A DNA stretch of 49,320 bases from CAZCBJ01 sp964496705 (GCA_964496705.1 CAZCBJ010000005.1:1-49320); one strand, 5' to 3'; counted from the stretch's first letter, positions 40,783 to 49,320 are shown. Made by a program: numbers and translations. The notes: generated by a model from the letters alone, not told the origin.

Positions 40783-41553
40783 ATGCAACCCTATTCGCTG
40801 GCTAACAAAGTTGCGCTGGTGACCGGCGCGAGCCGGGCGATCGGCATCGGCGCGGCCATTGCGCGCGAGCTGGCGCGCGGCGGCGCAGATATATTCATCA
40901 CGCATTACTGCCCCTACGATGCCGCCCAGCCGTGGGGCAGCCAGCCCGGCGAGCCGCAGGCGCTGCTGGCTGAGCTGCGCGGGATGGGCGTGCGCGCGGC
41001 GGGCATGGAGCTGGACCTTGCCGACCCGTCCGCCCCGGCGCGTCTGTTCGCGGCGCTTGAGGCGGCGCTGGGCGCGGCGAGCATCCTGGTCAACAACGCG
41101 GTGGTGTCCGAGATGGGCGGCTGGCAGGAGCTGACCGCCGGGCAATTCGACCGCCATTACGCCGTCAACCTGCGCGCGGTGGGACTGCTGTGCGCCGAGT
41201 TCGCCCGGCGCTGCCCGGCGGGCGGGGGGCGAATCATCAACCTGACCTCCGGTCAGGGGGTGGGACCGATGCCGGATGAGCTGGCGTACATCGCCACCAA
41301 AGGCGGGCTGGAGGCGCTGACCGGCAGCCTCAGCCCGGCGCTGGCGCGCAAGGGCATCACCATCAACGCCATCGACCCCGGCATCACCGACACCGGCTGG
41401 ATCAGCCCCGAGCAGCAAACCGAGTGGACGGCGCGCGCGCCGTTTGGACGGTTGGGCCGACCCGAAGATGCCGCCCGCCTGGCGCGCTTTCTGGCTTCCG
41501 ATGAAGCCGGCTGGATCACCGGGCAGGTGATCCACTCGCGCGGCGCCATGTGA
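40783..41553 (+). CDS. Short-chain dehydrogenase/reductase
   Basis: A 256-residue classical SDR. The nucleotide-binding motif is VTGASRAIGIGAAIA (about residues 13-27), the central NNA is in ILVNNAVVSE, the catalytic Ser is in NLTSGQG and the YxxxK pair is in YIATKGG. The C-terminal signature LGRPEDAARLARFLASDEAGWITGQ resembles 3-oxoacyl-ACP reductases (FabG-like). It differs from the FabG norm by a longer segment after the first strand (HYCPYDAAQPWGSQPGE). Substrate cannot be assigned: no fatty-acid genes are nearby, and the following sugar-binding proteins make a sugar-alcohol role equally possible. Confidence 0.9.
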   Translation: MQPYSLANKVALVTGASRAIGIGAAIARELARGGADIFITHYCPYDAAQPWGSQPGEPQALLAELRGMGVRAAGMELDLADPSAPARLFAALEAALGAASILVNNAVVSEMGGWQELTAGQFDRHYAVNLRAVGLLCAEFARRCPAGGGRIINLTSGQGVGPMPDELAYIATKGGLEALTGSLSPALARKGITINAIDPGITDTGWISPEQQTEWTARAPFGRLGRPEDAARLARFLASDEAGWITGQVIHSRGAM

Positions 41554-41631
41554 TCATCAGCGGTGGCGAGTACGCTTTGACACAAGTGATCCGTACACAA
41601 AAACAGCTACCTGCCAGATGGAGAGATCAAA

Positions 41632-42885
41632 TTGACAAAAGTTTTGCTAAAAATTATCCCATTTCGCTTGCTTTCCACGCTTGCGGCGTTTTGGACAGCC
41701 GCTGGGCTGCTGCTGGCGGCCTGCGGGCCGGCGCCCACCCCGGTGGAACCGGCGGAGATCGTCTTCTATGCCGAAAGCGCAGATAAAAGCTATTACCAGA
41801 CCTTGATCAAAAAGTTCAATCAGGAATACCCTGAAATCAGCGTGACGCTCAAAACCGGTCCCTACCTGCGCAGTGAGGACGGGCAGCCCGGCTGGGATGT
41901 GCGCATCATCACCTGGAACTCGCGCTTTCAGCGGCGCAGCGAGCAAATGGACGTGGGGTTGGATCTGAACAGCCTGATCTCGCAGGACGTCGGTTTCAAC
42001 CGCGACGATTATTACCCCGGCACGCTGGAGGCTTTCATCGAGGAGGGCGAGCTGCGCGCACTGCCGATCGGCATTGATCCGTGGGTGATGTTCTATAACA
42101 AGGACCTCTTTGACCAAAACGGGACGGCCTATCCGCAGCCCGGATGGACCTGGGATGATTTCCTCAGCGCGGCGCGCGCGCTGACCGACCAGGATGCAGG
42201 CGTGTTTGGTTATGTACCGGCCGAGTTCACCCTCGACAGCCTGCTGTTTGTCCAGCAGCACGGCGGGCGGCTCTCGGACGAGAACGGCGCGCCGACCTTT
42301 GACGATCCGGCTGCGGTGGAAGCCATGCAGTGGTATTCCAACCTGTTCTATGTGGACAAGGTGGCGCCCAACCGCGAGAAGTGCTGGGATGTGTTCGACA
42401 TGGCCAGCGCCGAACAGCTCGGTCCGCTGCTGGGCAAGGTGGGCATGTGGATGGGGCCGCTGCTGCTGTGGCGCGGTATCCCCGACACTTCCGGCTGGAA
42501 ATTCCGCCTGGGGGTGGCGGCGCTGCCGCGCGATGTCAATGCCTTCACCCTGGCCACCTTCGACGGGATTGCCATCTCCAGCCAGACTCGCCATCCCGAA
42601 GCAAGCTGGAGGTGGGTTTCCTTCCTGGCGGATGAGATGCCGCGCAGCTCAATGCCGGTGCGCATCTCGTTGGCCGAATCCAAGGCGTATGAAAGCTACG
42701 CCGGCAGCGAGGTGGCGCTGGCGGCGCGCGAGGCGATGAAAGACGCCGCGCTGCCCGGCCCAACCAGCGAGGCGGTGTTCAATTACACTTATAATTTGAT
42801 CCAGGTGGCGCAGAACATCTACGATGGCAATCCCGACGCCGCGGCGTTGATGGAAGCCACCCAGCGCCGGCTGGAGTCGCAATGA
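41632..42885 (+). CDS. Extracellular solute-binding lipoprotein 1 (sugar ABC type)
   Basis: A 417-residue lipoprotein of the family-1 sugar-binding proteins. The signal peptide ends at LLLAACGP, followed by a Pro-rich tether. The binding fold opens with EIVFYAESADKSYYQTLIKKF and contains GIDPWVMFYNKDLFDQNG and a conserved C-terminal segment with ISLAESKAYE. Start is TTG 41632 with GGAG eight bases upstream; no in-frame ATG precedes the signal peptide. Its stop overlaps the next, homologous gene by 4 bases. No permease or ATPase gene of the system is in the window. The nearby GH51 and GH36 enzymes suggest arabinose- or galactose-containing ligands. Confidence 0.9.
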   Translation: MTKVLLKIIPFRLLSTLAAFWTAAGLLLAACGPAPTPVEPAEIVFYAESADKSYYQTLIKKFNQEYPEISVTLKTGPYLRSEDGQPGWDVRIITWNSRFQRRSEQMDVGLDLNSLISQDVGFNRDDYYPGTLEAFIEEGELRALPIGIDPWVMFYNKDLFDQNGTAYPQPGWTWDDFLSAARALTDQDAGVFGYVPAEFTLDSLLFVQQHGGRLSDENGAPTFDDPAAVEAMQWYSNLFYVDKVAPNREKCWDVFDMASAEQLGPLLGKVGMWMGPLLLWRGIPDTSGWKFRLGVAALPRDVNAFTLATFDGIAISSQTRHPEASWRWVSFLADEMPRSSMPVRISLAESKAYESYAGSEVALAAREAMKDAALPGPTSEAVFNYTYNLIQVAQNIYDGNPDAAALMEATQRRLESQ

Positions 42886-44105
42886 GTCGCCAGATCATGC
42901 TTGTCTTGATCCTGGCAGGACTGCTGCTGGGCGCCTGCCAGCCCAGGCCCACACCGGCGCCGTTGGTGACCGACACAATCGCCTTCGCCTTTCCCTCCGC
43001 CGACACAGCCTATTACCGCGCCCTGCTGGTCAAGTTCAACCAGCAGCATCCCGAAATTGGGGTGGACCTGCTGCCGCGCGACGGCGGTTACGGCGATGTG
43101 GCGTGGGACGTGCGCGTCATCTCGCGGCGCATCGTCACCAACCCCGACAATCCCGCATCAGCGGACTTTCTCAGCCTGGATGCGTTCATCGCCCAAAACC
43201 CAACCTTCGACCGCGCCGATTATTACCCCGGCACGCTGGAAGCCTTCACCGACCAGGGCAAGCTCAAGGCGCTCCCCTACGGCCTGGACCCGGAGGTGAT
43301 GTTCTACAACAAAGATCTCTTCGACCAGCGCCAGGTGGCTTATCCGCAGGCGGGCTGGACGCGGGATGACTTCCTGCAGAAAGCCAGCGCGCTGTCCGAT
43401 CCCGCGCAGGGTGTCTACGGTTATGTTTCGGATAACGAACATGAGGACGCCTTTTTCTTCGCCATGCAGCACGGCGGGCGGCTGGCGGATGACAGCGGCA
43501 AGCCCACCCTCAGCGACCCGCTGACCGTGGAGGCGATGACATGGTACGGGCGGCTGTTCCATGAATACCGCGTGGCGCCCACCCCGGACGTGATCGGCGA
43601 CCTGTATGTCTCCAGTGAGGCGTACGCGGCGGCGATCGTCTCCGGGCGCACGGGGATGTGGATGGGGCCGTATTCCAACTGGATCGGCGACGAGACGGTG
43701 GGGAAATACAAGTTTCGCCTGGGCGCGGCGCCGCTGCCGAAGGACGCGCAGCCGTTCACCCTGGCGATGTTTGAAGGCTACGCCGTTTCGCCCGGGGCGG
43801 CCGCGCCGGAAGCCTGCTGGGCGTGGATCACCTTTCTAAGCGGGGAGATGCCCAACCGGCTGCTGCCTGCGCGGCGCTCGCTGGCCGAGTCGCAAACCTA
43901 CATCAACCTGACCGGCAGTGAGGTGGCGCAGGCCGGGCGCGATTCACTGGCAGACGCGCGCCTGGTGAACCGTTTTGGCGGCGGGATGGGGCAGTTCGGC
44001 GCGCAGGAAGCCTTCTTCTGGGCGGTCGAACAGATCGTCAACGGCGAGATGACGGCTGCCCAGGCTCTGGCGCAGGCGCAAATTCGCGCCGAGCAGTCGC
44101 AATAA
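42882..44105 (+). CDS. Extracellular solute-binding lipoprotein 2 (paralogue)
   Basis: A 407-residue paralogue of the preceding protein. The lipoprotein signal is short (MSRQIMLVLILAGLLLGAC). Shared blocks include DYYPGTLEAF, GLDPEVMFYNKDLFDQRQ, QHGGRLADDSGKPTLSDP and ARRSLAESQTY. Differences fall in the regions that usually line the ligand cleft, so ligand preference may differ from copy 1. ATGA overlap with the upstream gene shows translational coupling. A promoter and possible terminator lie just after its stop. Confidence 0.9.
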   Translation: MSRQIMLVLILAGLLLGACQPRPTPAPLVTDTIAFAFPSADTAYYRALLVKFNQQHPEIGVDLLPRDGGYGDVAWDVRVISRRIVTNPDNPASADFLSLDAFIAQNPTFDRADYYPGTLEAFTDQGKLKALPYGLDPEVMFYNKDLFDQRQVAYPQAGWTRDDFLQKASALSDPAQGVYGYVSDNEHEDAFFFAMQHGGRLADDSGKPTLSDPLTVEAMTWYGRLFHEYRVAPTPDVIGDLYVSSEAYAAAIVSGRTGMWMGPYSNWIGDETVGKYKFRLGAAPLPKDAQPFTLAMFEGYAVSPGAAAPEACWAWITFLSGEMPNRLLPARRSLAESQTYINLTGSEVAQAGRDSLADARLVNRFGGGMGQFGAQEAFFWAVEQIVNGEMTAAQALAQAQIRAEQSQ

Positions 44106-44108
44106 ATG

Positions 44109-44147
44109 TATAATATCCATCAGGCGGGGTTCCTCCGCTGATTTTTT
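44109..44147 (+). promoter_or_regulatory. -10 box and terminator-like hairpin before the third binding protein
   Basis: TATAAT at 44109-44114 would start transcription near 44121. Directly after it GCGG (44124-44127) pairs with CCGC (44135-44138), followed by a run of six T (44142-44147). The hairpin may end the upstream transcript, or attenuate the one starting at this box. Confidence 0.4.
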
Positions 44148-44164
44148 CCGCGTTCGAGGTGAAC

Positions 44165-45409
44165 ATGAGCACAACAGGCAAAACGCGCTGGGCGGCCGGG
44201 CTGGCCGCGCTGTTGATCCTGGCCGGGCTGCTGGCGGGCTGCGCCCAGGTGCTGCCCACCCCGGTCGAGCCGGCGACGATCAATTTTCTGATCGATGATT
44301 ATGAGCAGGAATACTACAAGGCTCTGATCCCCAAGTTCAACGAGCAATATCCCAACATCACCGTCCAATTATCCTGGCGCGAGAGCGGCGGGGGAGGAAA
44401 TTGGGACGCGCGCAAGGTTACTTCAGATATGCTCAGCGATCCCAGCGATCCCACCCTGACCGAGAATGCGCTGGACCTGAGTCCTTTCCTGACTCAGAGT
44501 GAATGGGTCAAGCGCGAGGATTACTTCCCGGGTGTGTTGGATGGGCTAAACATCGAGGGTAAACAGGTGGCGCTGCCCTACGGTCTGGACCCGTGGGTGA
44601 TGTATTACAACAAGGCGCTGTTTGACCAACGCCAGGTGGAATATCCGCGGGTGGGATGGACGCTGACCGATTTCATCGCCACCGCCGGGCAGTTGACTGA
44701 CGCCGAGACGGGCTATTACGGCTACTCGCCGGTAGATTTCCAGATCGACAGTTTCTTCTTCCTGTACCAGATGGGCGGGCGGATCGCCGACGAATCCGGC
44801 AAGCCGACCTTCACCGAACCGCGCACGGTGGAGGCGATGGAATGGTATTCGCGCCTGTTCCACGAGTACCAGGTGGCTGTCGGCCCCAAGGCGGCGTACA
44901 GCCTGTACGGTTCGCAAAGCCTGTTCGGTTCGGGCGGCTACGCCGCGGGCATCCTCAGCAGCCGCACCGCCATGTGGATCGGGCCGTTCTCGATGCGCAT
45001 GGTTCCGCAGATGGCGCAAATGCAGACAGGCATCGCGCCGCTGCCTTCCGACGGCGCCCCGCTGACCGCAGCAACGTTCGAGGGCTACGCCATTTCCAAG
45101 TTGAGCAAGCAGCCCGAGGCGAGCTGGAAGTGGATCGCCTTCCTGGCGCAGGAAATGCCGATGATCACCTACCCGGCGCGGCGCTCGCTGGCTGAGTCCG
45201 CCGCCTTCGATAATCTTGTGGGCGCCGAGGCAGCTCAGGGCGTGCGCGACGCGATGCAGACCGCCATCCTGGCCAACCGCGAGATGGCGGGGCCGATCGG
45301 CAACAAAATGAATATCCTGGTGCGCGTGGCAGAGCAGATCGCCAACGGCGAGGTGGGTGTGGAGCAGGCGCTCAACGCCGCGCAGATCCTGGCCGAAAAT
45401 TCGCAATGA
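44165..45409 (+). CDS. Extracellular solute-binding lipoprotein 3 (paralogue)
   Basis: A 414-residue third copy. The signal ends at LAGLLAGCAQ. Shared blocks are GLDPWVMYYNKALFDQRQ, QMGGRIADESGKPTFTEP, AMEWYSRLFHEYQVAVGP and ARRSLAESAAF. ATG 44165 has GAGGTG just upstream and is preferred over GTG 44159. It is closer in the central blocks to copy 2 than to copy 1, consistent with serial tandem duplication. The gene is followed 28 bases later by the arabinofuranosidase, with only a short A-rich spacer, so the two may be cotranscribed. Confidence 0.9.
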   Translation: MSTTGKTRWAAGLAALLILAGLLAGCAQVLPTPVEPATINFLIDDYEQEYYKALIPKFNEQYPNITVQLSWRESGGGGNWDARKVTSDMLSDPSDPTLTENALDLSPFLTQSEWVKREDYFPGVLDGLNIEGKQVALPYGLDPWVMYYNKALFDQRQVEYPRVGWTLTDFIATAGQLTDAETGYYGYSPVDFQIDSFFFLYQMGGRIADESGKPTFTEPRTVEAMEWYSRLFHEYQVAVGPKAAYSLYGSQSLFGSGGYAAGILSSRTAMWIGPFSMRMVPQMAQMQTGIAPLPSDGAPLTAATFEGYAISKLSKQPEASWKWIAFLAQEMPMITYPARRSLAESAAFDNLVGAEAAQGVRDAMQTAILANREMAGPIGNKMNILVRVAEQIANGEVGVEQALNAAQILAENSQ

Positions 45410-45437
45410 AGAAAATCAAAAAAAATAAAGGAGAACC

Positions 45438-46925
45438 ATGAGCAGCAAAATCTTTGTGGATAAGCAGCGGGTGATTGGGAGCATTGATCCGAGGGTGTTC
45501 GGCGGTTTTTTGGAACACATGGGGCGCGCCATCTACGAGGGCATTTACGATCCCGCCTCGCCGCTGGCCGACGAGCGCGGCTTCCGCCGCGATGTGCTGG
45601 CGGCGCTGCAGGAGCTTGACCCGCCGGTGATCCGCTACCCGGGCGGCAATTTTCTCAGCGGCTATCACTGGCTGGACGGGGTTGGTCCGCGCGAGCAGCG
45701 CCCCGCGCGGCGCGAGCTGGCCTGGCGCTCAATCGAGACCAACCAGTTCGGCACCGATGAGTTTGTCCAGTACTGCCGCGCGCTGGGCAGCCAGCCAATG
45801 CTGGGGGTCAACATGGGCACCGGCACAATCGAGGAAGCGTCTGCGTTGGTGGAATACTGCAACGCGCCCGGCGGCAGTTATTACGCCGACCTGCGCGTGC
45901 GCAACGGCGCGCGCCAGCCGCACGACGTGAAATATTGGTGCCTGGGCAACGAGATGGACGGACCCTGGCAGATCGGACACCTGGACGCAGCCGCCTACGG
46001 GCGCAAGGCGCTGGAGGCAGCCAAGCTGATGCGCCTGCACGACCCATCCATTCAACTGGTCCTGTGCGGCTCGTCCGGTACGGGCATGCCCACTTTCCCC
46101 GAATGGGACCGCACCTCGCTGGAGATCGCCTGGGAGCAGGTGGACTTTCTCTCGCTGCACTATTACGCGGGCAACCGCGAGGACGACACGCCCTCCTACC
46201 TGGCTTACGCGCTGGCTTTTGAGCAGCATCTGGACGCACTGCAAGGCACGCTGCGCTACGTCAAGGCCAAAACCCGCTCGGCGCACGACGTCTATTTGTC
46301 GTGGGATGAGTGGAATGTGTGGTACAAGGCGATGGTCATGGACGGAGAATGGACGCAGGCGCCCCACCTGATCGAGGAGGTGTACAATCTGGAGGATGCG
46401 CTGGTGGTGGCTCAGTGGCTGAGCGTGTTCCTGCGCCGCTGCGATGTGCTGCGCATGGCTTGCCTGGCGCAACTGGTCAACGTGATTGCGCCGATTCTCA
46501 CCCGCCGCGACGCGCTGCTGCGTCAGACCATCTTCTATCCGCTCAAGCTCTACCGCCAGTTTGCGCGCGGGGCGGCGCTGGATGTGCTGTGCCAGGCGCC
46601 AACCTATGACACGCAAAAATACGGCGCGGTGCCGCTGCTGGACGTTTCGGCCAGTTATGACGCGCAGAGCGGTCAGTCGGCGCTGTTCATCGTCAATCGC
46701 AGCCTCACCGAAAGCCAACCGGTGGAGATCGTCTGGCAGGGCTGGACGCCCGGCTCAGGCGCGCGCCTGATCCAGATCAGCGGCGCCGACCCCAAAGCGG
46801 TCAACAGTTTCGACCAGCCGCATGCCGTGGTGCCGCAGGATCGCGGTCAGGTGGTCATCCACGACGGTGCGCTGGCGCTCAGCCTGCCGCCGCTGTCGTT
46901 CAGTGTCCTGGCGCTGAATTCGTAG
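45438..46925 (+). CDS. abfA: Alpha-L-arabinofuranosidase, GH51
   Basis: A 495-residue intracellular-type GH51 enzyme without a signal peptide. It releases terminal arabinofuranose from arabinan, arabinoxylan or arabinogalactan fragments. The TIM barrel begins with DPRVFGGFLEHMGRAIYEGI and contains RYPGGNFLSGYHW. The acid/base is Glu172 in CLGNEMDG and the nucleophile is Glu291 in SWDEWNVWY. A C-terminal beta-sandwich ends in LPPLSFSVLAL. AAAGGAG precedes the ATG at a normal distance. Absence of a signal implies that it acts on oligosaccharides already imported, which fits the binding proteins just upstream. Confidence 0.96.
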   Translation: MSSKIFVDKQRVIGSIDPRVFGGFLEHMGRAIYEGIYDPASPLADERGFRRDVLAALQELDPPVIRYPGGNFLSGYHWLDGVGPREQRPARRELAWRSIETNQFGTDEFVQYCRALGSQPMLGVNMGTGTIEEASALVEYCNAPGGSYYADLRVRNGARQPHDVKYWCLGNEMDGPWQIGHLDAAAYGRKALEAAKLMRLHDPSIQLVLCGSSGTGMPTFPEWDRTSLEIAWEQVDFLSLHYYAGNREDDTPSYLAYALAFEQHLDALQGTLRYVKAKTRSAHDVYLSWDEWNVWYKAMVMDGEWTQAPHLIEEVYNLEDALVVAQWLSVFLRRCDVLRMACLAQLVNVIAPILTRRDALLRQTIFYPLKLYRQFARGAALDVLCQAPTYDTQKYGAVPLLDVSASYDAQSGQSALFIVNRSLTESQPVEIVWQGWTPGSGARLIQISGADPKAVNSFDQPHAVVPQDRGQVVIHDGALALSLPPLSFSVLALNS

Positions 46926-46926
46926 G

Positions 46927-46932
46927 TATAAT
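46927..46932 (+). promoter_or_regulatory. -10 box of the ZIP transporter gene
   Basis: TATAAT lies just after the arabinofuranosidase stop and 30 bases before the ATG at 46963, leaving room for the AGGAG ribosome-binding site. Confidence 0.5.
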
Positions 46933-46962
46933 TCAGCAAATTTTTACGGGCAGGAGTGAAGA

Positions 46963-47781
46963 ATGGATGTTTGGTTGAGCAATTTTCCACCGGTGATGCA
47001 GGCTCTGCTGGCCACTCTGTTCACCTGGGGTATGACCGCCGCAGGCGCGGGGATGGTTTTTTTCTTCAGAACCATCAACCGCAAAGTGTTGGACGGGATG
47101 CTGGGCTTTGCCTCGGGGGTGATGATCGCGGCCAGCTTCTGGTCGCTGCTGGCACCGGCGATTGAAATGGCCGGCGAGGACTCGACGCTGCCAGCCTGGC
47201 TGCCGGCAGTGATCGGTTTCCTGCTCGGCGGAGCCTTTCTGTGGGGGGTGGACAAACTGCTGCCGCATCTGCACGTGGGTTTTGAGTCCAACGAGGCGGA
47301 AGGCCTGCACACCACCTGGCGGCGCAGTGTGTTGCTGGTGCTGGCCATCACCCTGCACAACTTCCCCGAGGGCCTGGCGGTGGGGGTGGCGTTCGGTGCG
47401 CTTGGCGCCGGCATCCCCTCAGCCTCATTCGCCGGAGCGTTGGCGCTGGCCATCGGCATCGGCATCCAGAACTTTCCCGAAGGCGCGGCGGTCTCAGTGC
47501 CGCTGCGCCGCGAGGGGCTGAGTCGCTTCAAGAGCTTCCTCTACGGGCAGGCGTCGGGCGTCGTCGAACCGATCGCCGGCGTGCTCGGCGCGCTGGCGGT
47601 GACGCTGATGCGCCCGCTGCTGCCCTACGCGCTGGCCTTCGCGGCGGGTGCCATGATCTATGTGGTGGCTGAAGAACTGATCCCCGAATCGCAGGCGCGG
47701 CACAAAGATTCCCACATCGCCACCCTGGGCGTGATGCTCGGCTTTGCGGCGATGATGCTGCTGGATGTGGCGCTGGGATAG
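46963..47781 (+). CDS. ZIP family divalent metal transporter
   Basis: A 272-residue membrane protein with about eight helices. The two metal-site helices carry ITLHNFPEGLAVG (about residues 130-142) and IGIQNFPEGAAVS (about 166-178), the ZIP signature for zinc or other divalent cations. Helix 5 has Gln in place of the usual second His. The loop between helices 3 and 4 is short (KLLPHLHVGFESNEAEG). Resemblance is to the bacterial ZupT/GufA-like branch, which imports zinc, iron or manganese. It lies between two glycosidases but has its own promoter, so a functional link is not implied. Confidence 0.93.
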   Translation: MDVWLSNFPPVMQALLATLFTWGMTAAGAGMVFFFRTINRKVLDGMLGFASGVMIAASFWSLLAPAIEMAGEDSTLPAWLPAVIGFLLGGAFLWGVDKLLPHLHVGFESNEAEGLHTTWRRSVLLVLAITLHNFPEGLAVGVAFGALGAGIPSASFAGALALAIGIGIQNFPEGAAVSVPLRREGLSRFKSFLYGQASGVVEPIAGVLGALAVTLMRPLLPYALAFAAGAMIYVVAEELIPESQARHKDSHIATLGVMLGFAAMMLLDVALG

Positions 47782-47789
47782 AGGTCAAT

Positions 47790-49320
47790 ATGCAGAATTC
47801 TTTTTATGAAATCGAGTGGCGCGGGCAGGCGGATTGCCTGTTTTGTTATACGCTCAGCGGCGAGCGCCGCAGCATCGCCGTCGCCGCGCCGGTCTTTGAA
47901 ATTGACGGACAGCGCGTCCAGGCGGCGCTGGCAAGCTGGGACGTTGAGCCGCCTGTACGATTGGCATACGGCGTGGATGAATTTCGCCTGCGCGGCTGGT
48001 TGGCAGGCTATGCGGATATTGAGCTTGAAACGGTGCTGCGCATCGCGCCTCAATCGCCTGTGCTGCGCTGGCGCTACACGCTGCACAGCGCAGGCGGTCA
48101 CCGGCTGACCCGCAGCAGTGGGCAGGATCAACTGGAATACCTGGCGCTCGACCTGCAGGATTTTGAGTCCGTCAGCGAGGTGCGTTTCAGCGAATTCGAT
48201 GAATCCATCCACAGCTTCCGCCCCAACGAGCTGCCGTTGGATGAGCGCCATTTCGACAACCAACTGGCGGTGATGGGGCCGATGCTGCTGGCGAGCGGTG
48301 GCGGTTTGGGGCTGCTGGCAGCCTACGAGCACGGCTCGCAGGTGCCGGACGCGTTTGTCCATTTCCGCCTCAGCCCGCCGCGCCGCACGGTTTTGGCGGC
48401 GGTCAAGGGCAATTATCCTGGCGGGCGCAGTCTGGACGCCGACCATCCGTTTGAGACCATCTGTCTTCAGATGGCGGTTGTACCGGGCGGGCGGGCAGAG
48501 TTGGCGCGGGCTTATCGCGACTTTGTGCTGCGATGGTTGTCGCCCAACAGCCAATCGCGCCAGCCGTACATTTTCTACAATACCTGGAATTACCAGGAAC
48601 GCAACAAATGGTGGAATCAGAAGACCTTCCTCGATTCGATGCACCAGGCGCGCATCCTGGAGGAAATTGACATCGCCCAGAGCATGGGCATTGAGGTGTT
48701 CGTCATCGACACCGGCTGGTACGAGAAGACCGGCGACTGGCAGGTCAACCGCCAGCGCTTTCCGGACGGTCTGAAGACGGTCAAGGAGCGCCTGGACGGA
48801 TATGGCATGAAGCTGGGATTGTGGTTTTCACCGCTCCAGGTGGCGCTGTCCAGCCGCATCTACCAGCAGCACCTCGACTGCCAAACGTCCTGGAACGGGG
48901 AGAAATCGCATCCCTGGCCGGTGTGGGAGACCGAAGAGTCGGTCACCATGTGCCTGGCCAGCCGCTACTGGGAAGCCTTCGCCGATGAATTGATACGCCT
49001 GTCGCGCGAGCTGGGTGTGACCTACTTCAAGTGGGATGCGGTGCACCAGTACGGCTGCGATGACCCGGGGCACTTTCACGGCGGGCCGCAGAACACGCCT
49101 CAGGAGCGCGCCGACTGCTACGCTTTTGAGTCCTGCCTGTACCTGGCGCGCGTGGTGGACAGGTTGTGCGCGGCCTGCCCCGAGGCGATTGTCGACTTTG
49201 ACATCACCGAAGGTCAGCGCTCGGTGGGGCTCAGCTTTCTCGCGGCGGGTAAATACTTCCTGATCAACAACGGCCCGTATTATCCCAATCTGGACGATCC
49301 CGAATATGCGCCGGGGGGTG
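47790..49320 (+). CDS. Alpha-galactosidase, GH36-type (partial, cut by the window edge)
   Basis: An open frame of at least 510 residues without a stop before the window ends. The first 270 residues form a beta-sandwich; the TIM barrel then begins at YIFYNTWNYQERNKWW. GIEVFVIDTGWYEKTGDW is the GH36/clan-D strand with two acidic residues. TYFKWDAVHQYG places the likely nucleophile at Asp416, and VDFDITEGQRSVG places the likely acid/base at Asp471. It should remove terminal alpha-galactose, for example from galactomannan or raffinose-type sugars. There is no signal peptide, so action is inside the cell. The start ATG 47790 lies 8 bases after the ZIP stop, with GAGGTC ahead. Confidence 0.9.
   Translation, partial: MQNSFYEIEWRGQADCLFCYTLSGERRSIAVAAPVFEIDGQRVQAALASWDVEPPVRLAYGVDEFRLRGWLAGYADIELETVLRIAPQSPVLRWRYTLHSAGGHRLTRSSGQDQLEYLALDLQDFESVSEVRFSEFDESIHSFRPNELPLDERHFDNQLAVMGPMLLASGGGLGLLAAYEHGSQVPDAFVHFRLSPPRRTVLAAVKGNYPGGRSLDADHPFETICLQMAVVPGGRAELARAYRDFVLRWLSPNSQSRQPYIFYNTWNYQERNKWWNQKTFLDSMHQARILEEIDIAQSMGIEVFVIDTGWYEKTGDWQVNRQRFPDGLKTVKERLDGYGMKLGLWFSPLQVALSSRIYQQHLDCQTSWNGEKSHPWPVWETEESVTMCLASRYWEAFADELIRLSRELGVTYFKWDAVHQYGCDDPGHFHGGPQNTPQERADCYAFESCLYLARVVDRLCAACPEAIVDFDITEGQRSVGLSFLAAGKYFLINNGPYYPNLDDPEYAPGG

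Overview
The window looks like a chromosomal scaffold of a Chloroflexota bacterium, most likely of the Anaerolineae lineage. The evidence is high GC content, a BTAD-ATPase-TPR regulator, lipoproteins with Pro/Thr-rich tethers, a VanW protein, an FMN riboswitch driving a RibXY-like transporter, and the housekeeping gene order. The taxonomic call is inferred from gene content; no alignment was run. A run of 10 Ns inside ssb shows that this is a draft assembly.

Layout. Positions 1-293 are the 5' end of a 16S rRNA gene on the minus strand. It is preceded at 294-870 by a leader with three tandem near-consensus promoters. Plus-strand genes follow: a VanW protein, a DUF6798-like membrane protein, purA, a lipoprotein, and a tightly coupled cassette ssb / DUF3467 / translin-family / two halves of a Cas4-like nuclease (7037-9202). 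A minus-strand lipoprotein (9289-10968) diverges from nadK / zinc-ribbon membrane protein / recN / BTAD-ATPase regulator (11109-17765). mutS2 lies on the minus strand, and divergent to it is an FMN riboswitch with a three-gene ABC importer (20338-23140). holB (minus) and pcrA (plus) are divergent. A signalling block (26606-35245) holds two large hybrid-sensor-type histidine kinases (without receiver domains), two stand-alone receivers and one receiver-GAF-GGDEF diguanylate cyclase. Next come ilvE, a long coiled-coil membrane protein, an ABC-F ATPase and an SDR oxidoreductase. The window ends in a carbohydrate region: three tandem paralogous solute-binding lipoproteins, a GH51 arabinofuranosidase, a ZIP transporter and a GH36-type alpha-galactosidase cut by the window edge.

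How the genes fit together. DNA maintenance is heavily represented (ssb, recN, mutS2, holB, pcrA and the Cas4-like pair). The riboswitch and importer probably form an FMN-sensing riboflavin uptake unit. The kinases and cyclase suggest a multi-input phosphorelay with c-di-GMP output. The final block probably captures and trims arabinose- and galactose-containing oligosaccharides.

Regulation. Many genes have a TANNNT -10 box only 6-9 bases before the start codon, implying widespread leaderless transcription. I used this to choose several starts.

The most unusual item is the Cas4-like nuclease. Its catalytic domain is interrupted by a membrane hairpin, and the reading frame breaks exactly in the turn of that hairpin. 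Its four cluster cysteines are split 1+3 between two polypeptides. It is translationally coupled to a translin-family protein and a DUF3467 protein behind ssb, with no CRISPR array nearby.
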